The position numbers and the translations under genes are program-made. DNA of 44,194 nt, from positions 1 through 44,194 of the forward strand of contig JAAZNW010000022.1 in the NCBI GenBank assembly GCA_012798065.1, read 5' to 3'. Below the pieces are notes generated by a model. The model saw only the letters and a list, made by a program, of their open reading frames with translations, was not told the origin of the DNA and did no database searches. The DNA comes from Chloroflexota bacterium (GTDB lineage: Bacteria; Chloroflexota; Anaerolineae; Anaerolineales; Anaerolineaceae). The first letter of the stretch is position 1. Each line of letters starts with the position of its first letter. Positions 40,341 to 44,194 of the stretch are shown here, piece by piece.

Positions 40341-41468
40341 ATGATAACGATAGAAAAAGTGAACCTGGACTCAGCGAGCGAAGTTAACCGTTTCATCCAA
40401 TTTCAATACGATTTGTACCAAAGCTGCCCTCAGTTTTGCCCGCCATTCAGGGCAGATATACGCGTGATGATGAACAAAAAAAAGCATCCATTTTTTGAGC
40501 ACTCAGATGGTGATTTTTTTGTGGCGTTAAGCGATGGGAAGGTAGTCGGAAGAATTGCGGTTTTCATTAATTATTTATTTAACCAGTACCATAAGGTCAA
40601 GAAGGGACAATTTTACTTTTTCGATAGTATTGATAACCAAGAAGTCGCCGGGAAACTTTTCGAACGGGCCTTTGAATATTGCCAGGAACGAGGAATGGAA
40701 GATATTGTTGGACCAAAAGGCCTATCTGCCTTTGACGGGTATGGCATTCTTATTAAAGGCTTCGAACATCATCAGATGATGACAATGATGAATTACAATT
40801 TTCCGTATTACCCCAAACTACTGGAGAACATTGGTTTTGAAAAAGAGGTCGATTTTGCTTCTTGTTACCTTCACCGCGATAAATTTCAATTCCCCGAAAA
40901 AATGGCAGAGGTTGCGCGCCGGGTACTCGAAAGAGGAAAATTTCAAATCATCCATTTTAAGCATAAAAAACAAATAAAAGAAATCGCTGATGAGCTTGGC
41001 GCGGCTTACAACAATACCTTTATACATAACTGGGAATACTATCCCATGACCAAGGGCGAGATCGACTTACTGTTACGTAACTTACTGGATGTAGTCAACC
41101 CGAAACTTGTGAAGATCATTACTTATGAAGAAAGGATTGTAGGCTTCTTCGTTGCGTTTCCTGATATTTCGAAAGCGTTACAACGCCATCACGGTCGGAT
41201 CACGCCATTCAGTATTGTGGATATGTTAATATCGTTAAGAAATACGGATTGGGTCTCAATGAATGGCGCGGGTGTATTGCCTGAATATCATGGGAGAGGT
41301 GGCAACGCCCTTCTTTACCATGAGATGCAGAAAACCATCAAGGAATTCGGGTTTACCCACTGGGAGTTAACGCAGGTGGCAGAAACCGCTGTGCAAATGC
41401 GTAAAGATATGACCATGGCCGGTGGTGAATTTTATAAGACGCACCGCGTTTATCATAAACGCCTGTAA
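40341..41468 (+). CDS. GNAT-like acyltransferase family protein, paralogue 2
   Basis: A 375-aa protein, the same length as and clearly related to the one at 14019-15146. Shared blocks include HPFFEHSDGDFF, VVGRIAVF, GPKGL..DGYGILIKGFE, NFPYYPKLLENIGF, GVLPEYHGRGGNALLY and KTHRVYH. The GRGGNALLY loop resembles the acyl-CoA binding loop of GNAT enzymes; the substrate is unknown. cgagg lies 5 nt before the ATG. It stands alone between murA and the GT87-like gene. Confidence 0.72.
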   Translation: MITIEKVNLDSASEVNRFIQFQYDLYQSCPQFCPPFRADIRVMMNKKKHPFFEHSDGDFFVALSDGKVVGRIAVFINYLFNQYHKVKKGQFYFFDSIDNQEVAGKLFERAFEYCQERGMEDIVGPKGLSAFDGYGILIKGFEHHQMMTMMNYNFPYYPKLLENIGFEKEVDFASCYLHRDKFQFPEKMAEVARRVLERGKFQIIHFKHKKQIKEIADELGAAYNNTFIHNWEYYPMTKGEIDLLLRNLLDVVNPKLVKIITYEERIVGFFVAFPDISKALQRHHGRITPFSIVDMLISLRNTDWVSMNGAGVLPEYHGRGGNALLYHEMQKTIKEFGFTHWELTQVAETAVQMRKDMTMAGGEFYKTHRVYHKRL

Positions 41469-41514
41469 CAGCATAAAATCAAAACCAAAAGCCGCCTGGG
41501 TCTCCCTCGAAGAG

Positions 41515-41520
41515 TATAAT
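41515..41520 (+). promoter_or_regulatory. -10 element of the GT87-like gene
   Basis: A perfect TATAAT 28 nt before the ATG; no -35 match. Confidence 0.4.
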
Positions 41521-41548
41521 ATTTCTCTGCTGATTTGAATAAGGTTGG

Positions 41549-42790
41549 ATGATGATCAAGCTTATCACGACTAAGCGTTTGTATCTGTTGCTCGCTTTCA
41601 TTCTTTTATTGATGGTGGCTCTATTCTTTGGCAATTTTGCTTTTGTCAAAGCCAATAGTGGCGGTTATGACTTTTTCGCCCACTGGTACGCAACCCGTAT
41701 TTATATCAAGGATGGTGTGAACCCGTACTCAGAGATCTCGATCGCAAGAACCGCTGAGGCGATAAACCAGGCGCTTGAACCAGCTGATAATGAAGAGTTT
41801 CGCTTTACCGCCCCGCTCTTTGCGATCATTCCCCTCACCCCTTTCAGTTTAGTCGGAGAATTCAAAGTCGCGCGTGCTCTGTGGATGACTTTCCAGGAAG
41901 TTGCCTGGATAGCGATGGTATGGTTATTATCAGGCCAGCTCAAAATAAAGAAAAAAACCAGCGTCATATTGGTTCTGATCATTTTATGCGGATTTTCGCT
42001 ACCATCCATTAGTGCAATTCTCAATGGCAGCCAGACTCTTACAGCGTTGTTCTTTTTTGTTCTGGCTGTTTCGTTGATTACCCGACAGTCCGATGAAGCT
42101 GCTGGATTATTGCTCAATTTTTCGCTCATTAAAGCTGAATTGTTTTACCCGGGTGTGTTGCTATTGCTTATTTGGGCGGCAATACGGGGAAGAAAGCGGA
42201 TTGTTGGATGGTTTTTTGGCACTTTTATTTTATTAATGGGTTTTAGTATTCTTTTAATCCCTGATTGGTCCATCTCCTATCTACGGGTGATCATTTCTCA
42301 TTTCGGGATTAATCCTTTGGAACCGCTGCCATCGTTGGATAACCCTATGACTTTGCGCTTAACCTTGCTGAAAAACCTGGTGATAACCATATTACTGATA
42401 TTGGAGTGGATTGTGGTGCGATTTCAAGGAAAAAAGAAAATCATCTGGAACATAGGTTTATTATTTACCTTGCTTCCCTGGTTCGGGGTTGGTATGCACA
42501 TTGAACACACAACTCTGTACCTGCCAGCGATGATTATCATTACTTTATTATTCTTAAGTACGTGGAACGAAAGAATATCCTTTAGCATTCTCCTTCTCCC
42601 AATATTTCTTTTTATCCTGAGCTGGATTTTCTCTGGGTTATTCTTTTCGGGAATTTCGATTGTGCTATCAAGAATTATTCTCTATGTGGTACAACCTTTG
42701 ACCATACTGGTTTTTTATTATTGGGTAAGATGGTGGGTTCTACGCAGCGAGAAGTTTTCGATTCCCAGTGGGATTGAAAATCCGTCTTGA
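41549..42790 (+). CDS. GT87 (DUF2029)-like membrane glycosyltransferase
   Basis: A 413-aa protein with about ten to eleven membrane helices. After the first helix comes a periplasmic loop with GYDFFAHWYATRIYIKDG and NPYSE, the layout of the GT87/DUF2029 polyprenyl-phosphate-mannose-dependent transferases, where an early acidic residue is catalytic. It may add mannose or another sugar to a cell-surface glycan; the acceptor is unknown. A pair of ATGs (41549, 41552) offers two starts. Confidence 0.72.
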   Translation: MMIKLITTKRLYLLLAFILLLMVALFFGNFAFVKANSGGYDFFAHWYATRIYIKDGVNPYSEISIARTAEAINQALEPADNEEFRFTAPLFAIIPLTPFSLVGEFKVARALWMTFQEVAWIAMVWLLSGQLKIKKKTSVILVLIILCGFSLPSISAILNGSQTLTALFFFVLAVSLITRQSDEAAGLLLNFSLIKAELFYPGVLLLLIWAAIRGRKRIVGWFFGTFILLMGFSILLIPDWSISYLRVIISHFGINPLEPLPSLDNPMTLRLTLLKNLVITILLILEWIVVRFQGKKKIIWNIGLLFTLLPWFGVGMHIEHTTLYLPAMIIITLLFLSTWNERISFSILLLPIFLFILSWIFSGLFFSGISIVLSRIILYVVQPLTILVFYYWVRWWVLRSEKFSIPSGIENPS

Positions 42791-42869
42791 CCGGATTATG
42801 GGCTTTTATGGTTTCAGAAAACTGGAGCGTTATCAAACGTGTAAAGGAAAATAAAGCGATTATTCAATA

Positions 42870-42878
42870 TGCTATACT
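42870..42878 (+). promoter_or_regulatory. Extended -10 promoter of the histidine kinase gene
   Basis: TGCTATACT fits TGnTATAAT, 44 nt before the ATG. The rest of the 132-nt gap after the GT87-like gene shows no gene or clear hairpin. Confidence 0.45.
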
Positions 42879-42922
42879 TAAGCAGTTAAAAACGGACACC
42901 GGTAGGAAATTCGGGAGACGAC

Positions 42923-43990
42923 ATGGATAATCCGAATCTTGAGAATGGCGAGGGAGCAATAGATTTCTTAGAAGAAATCGAAAAGCAACTTGACTCAACC
43001 AATCAATTGATCAAAGAAGTAACGCAAACCTTGGAACAAAGTCAGACCGAGATCAACCGACTGACCCAACGTGCATCAATGGTAACCTCCCAGCTGCAAA
43101 AGGTTACAGACACATTAGAACGATCTACCAAAGAAGAATTACGAGACGCGTATATTGAGGCGATGGATTCACAACAACGCTTCTTGCTGATGCGAGGGCA
43201 GGTAGAAAAATTTCAGGAACAACTGAACCACCTCGAATCGAAAAGGGACCTGCTGGAGAAGTTAAAGGTAAGCTCTTTGCAGAACAGCATCGCCGGCTTT
43301 GACAGTAAATTCAAGCATAAAAGTATTGAAACACTCGAAATGATGATCACGGCACAGGAGGCAGAGCGGCAGAGATTGTCCCGGCAAATGCATGATGGTC
43401 CTGCTCAGGCGTTATCTAACTTTATTGTTCAGGCAGAAATTGCAACAAAATTGTTCGATATCGATCCAGCCAAAGCCAGAGATGAATTGGACAAACTGAA
43501 AAGCTCAGCGATGGGCGCTTTTCAAAAAATTCGCAACTTTGTGAGCGAAGTGCGACCGATGATGTTGGATGACCTGGGCCTGACACCAACCTTGCGTAAG
43601 TATGTCGCCAACTTACAGGAAACCACTGGAACACAGATCCTTTTAACCTTAAATGGCAGTGAGAAAAAACTGGAACCCTATCTTGAAGTGTTTGTTTTTC
43701 GAACGATTCAAGAATTGGTAGCGAATTCGATTAAACGAAACCAGGCTGCAATAGGAGACCTGAAAATCGAGGTAATTCTCACGCTTGATCATTCAAAAAT
43801 TCTCTTAACCGTGATGGACAATGGGAAAGAGTTCTCTTCGGAAGAATTAAAGGAAGAAGATGGGCTGGGATTGAACTTGATCGAAGAGAGGGTAGGGCTG
43901 CTTGGAGGGACTTTCAACATCCAGACAACACCTGAGTTGGGCGTGGAGTGCCTGATCACAATTCCGGTGCTGGAAGCGCCGGCGGCGTAA
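42923..43990 (+). CDS. DegS-like cytosolic sensor histidine kinase
   Basis: A 355-aa kinase with no membrane helix. Residues about 10-150 are a long coiled coil, as in the DegS sensor domain. The HisKA_3 dimerisation region has the phospho-accepting His157 in RQMHDGPAQALSN, the same HDGPAQ motif as B. subtilis DegS. The HATPase domain carries QELVANSIKRN, the VMDNGKEF G1 box and GLGLNLIEERVGLLGG. Partners of this class are NarL/FixJ-type regulators; none is in the window (the OmpR-type one at 37781 is the wrong class). It is followed by a phosphofructokinase gene after 28 nt. Confidence 0.9.
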   Translation: MDNPNLENGEGAIDFLEEIEKQLDSTNQLIKEVTQTLEQSQTEINRLTQRASMVTSQLQKVTDTLERSTKEELRDAYIEAMDSQQRFLLMRGQVEKFQEQLNHLESKRDLLEKLKVSSLQNSIAGFDSKFKHKSIETLEMMITAQEAERQRLSRQMHDGPAQALSNFIVQAEIATKLFDIDPAKARDELDKLKSSAMGAFQKIRNFVSEVRPMMLDDLGLTPTLRKYVANLQETTGTQILLTLNGSEKKLEPYLEVFVFRTIQELVANSIKRNQAAIGDLKIEVILTLDHSKILLTVMDNGKEFSSEELKEEDGLGLNLIEERVGLLGGTFNIQTTPELGVECLITIPVLEAPAA

Positions 43991-44018
43991 TTATTTCTCT
44001 TGCAGGAGTGACTGACCG

Positions 44019-44194
44019 ATGACCAAAACGATTGGCATACTTACTGGTGGAGGTGACGTTCCAGGCCTGAACCCGGCAATTAAATCTTTTGTCATGAGCG
44101 CTTTTGACTTAGGCTATAAAGTTGTAGGGATCAGGCGAGGGTGGGGCGGATTGTTAAATTATGACCTGGATGATGATGCCAAGAATAGCCTGTA
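44019..44194 (+). CDS. pfkA: 6-phosphofructokinase, N-terminal fragment (cut by window end)
   Basis: 58 complete codons from the ATG at 44019, running off the window. The sequence begins [22 protein letters not shown] with the GGDxPGLN nucleotide-binding loop, followed by [12 protein letters not shown]. This is the phosphofructokinase family. ATP versus pyrophosphate use depends on residues beyond the window. A GGAG is 10 nt upstream. Being just behind the DegS-like kinase it may be co-transcribed. Confidence 0.85.
   Translation, partial: MTKTIGILTGGGDVPGLNPAIKSFVMSAFDLGYKVVGIRRGWGGLLNYDLDDDAKNSL

Noticed and set aside
1-44194. Mobile elements, CRISPR arrays, phage genes, tRNA or rRNA
   Set aside because: None seen; intergenic gaps are short and lack tRNA-like cloverleaf or repeat-spacer patterns.

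Overview
The window looks like chromosomal core DNA from an anaerobic bacterium of the Chloroflexota, most likely Anaerolineae. This is an inference from gene content: fused NuoC-NuoD, a KorAB-type 2-oxoacid:ferredoxin oxidoreductase with the gamma domain fused to alpha, many short uncharacterised proteins beside housekeeping genes, moderate GC, and a Lon/RecG/FakA/Asp23/L28 neighbourhood like that of Firmicutes. No rRNA, tRNA, CRISPR array, insertion sequence or phage gene was seen. Coding density is high, with many ATGA/TGATG stop-start overlaps.

Region 1 (1-3.6 kb): an MFS transporter on the minus strand, divergent from glmS. The 5' leader of glmS carries what I read as a glmS self-cleaving ribozyme with extra hairpins. 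Region 2 (3.6-10.3 kb): a winged-helix regulator divergent from a tight operon nuoB-nuoCD-nuoI, a 114-aa four-cysteine protein, an Mrp/ApbC P-loop ATPase lacking its usual CxxC, a PSP1/RicT-like protein, and a PIG-L deacetylase. The shared region holds repeats that look like an operator next to a good sigma-70 promoter. Region 3 (10.4-14.0 kb): an FCD-type GntR regulator and KorA/KorB. Region 4 (14.0-17.7 kb, minus): a GNAT-like protein coupled to pyruvate kinase, then ornithine carbamoyltransferase with its own terminator.

Region 5 (17.7-22.3 kb, minus): DUF503, a radical SAM protein (TIGR03960-like), its partner (TIGR03936-like), a SpoU methyltransferase, an FmdB zinc ribbon and a KDSR-like SDR. 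Region 6 (22.4-26.3 kb, plus): folC and lon, closed by a perfect 12-bp hairpin. Region 7 (26.3-34.9 kb): mostly minus strand, in transcription order Ser/Thr kinase, rpe, [rpmB on plus], asp23-like, fakA-like, degV/fakB-like, recG, coaD, and a coiled-coil protein. Region 8 (34.9-44.2 kb): a Ca2+/H+ antiporter-like protein, an SH3b protein, a PP2C phosphatase, a 79-aa unknown, an OmpR-type response regulator, thioredoxin, murA (minus, Asp in place of the catalytic Cys), a second GNAT-like paralogue, a GT87-like membrane protein, a DegS-like histidine kinase, and the start of a phosphofructokinase cut by the window edge.

The most interesting points are the glmS ribozyme, the link between complex I peripheral-arm genes and a bipartite-looking Mrp/Cys-protein pair (mitochondrial complex I also uses an Mrp-family ATPase, Ind1/NUBPL), the MurA Cys-to-Asp change, and promoters whose predicted start points fall on or within 2 nt of start codons.
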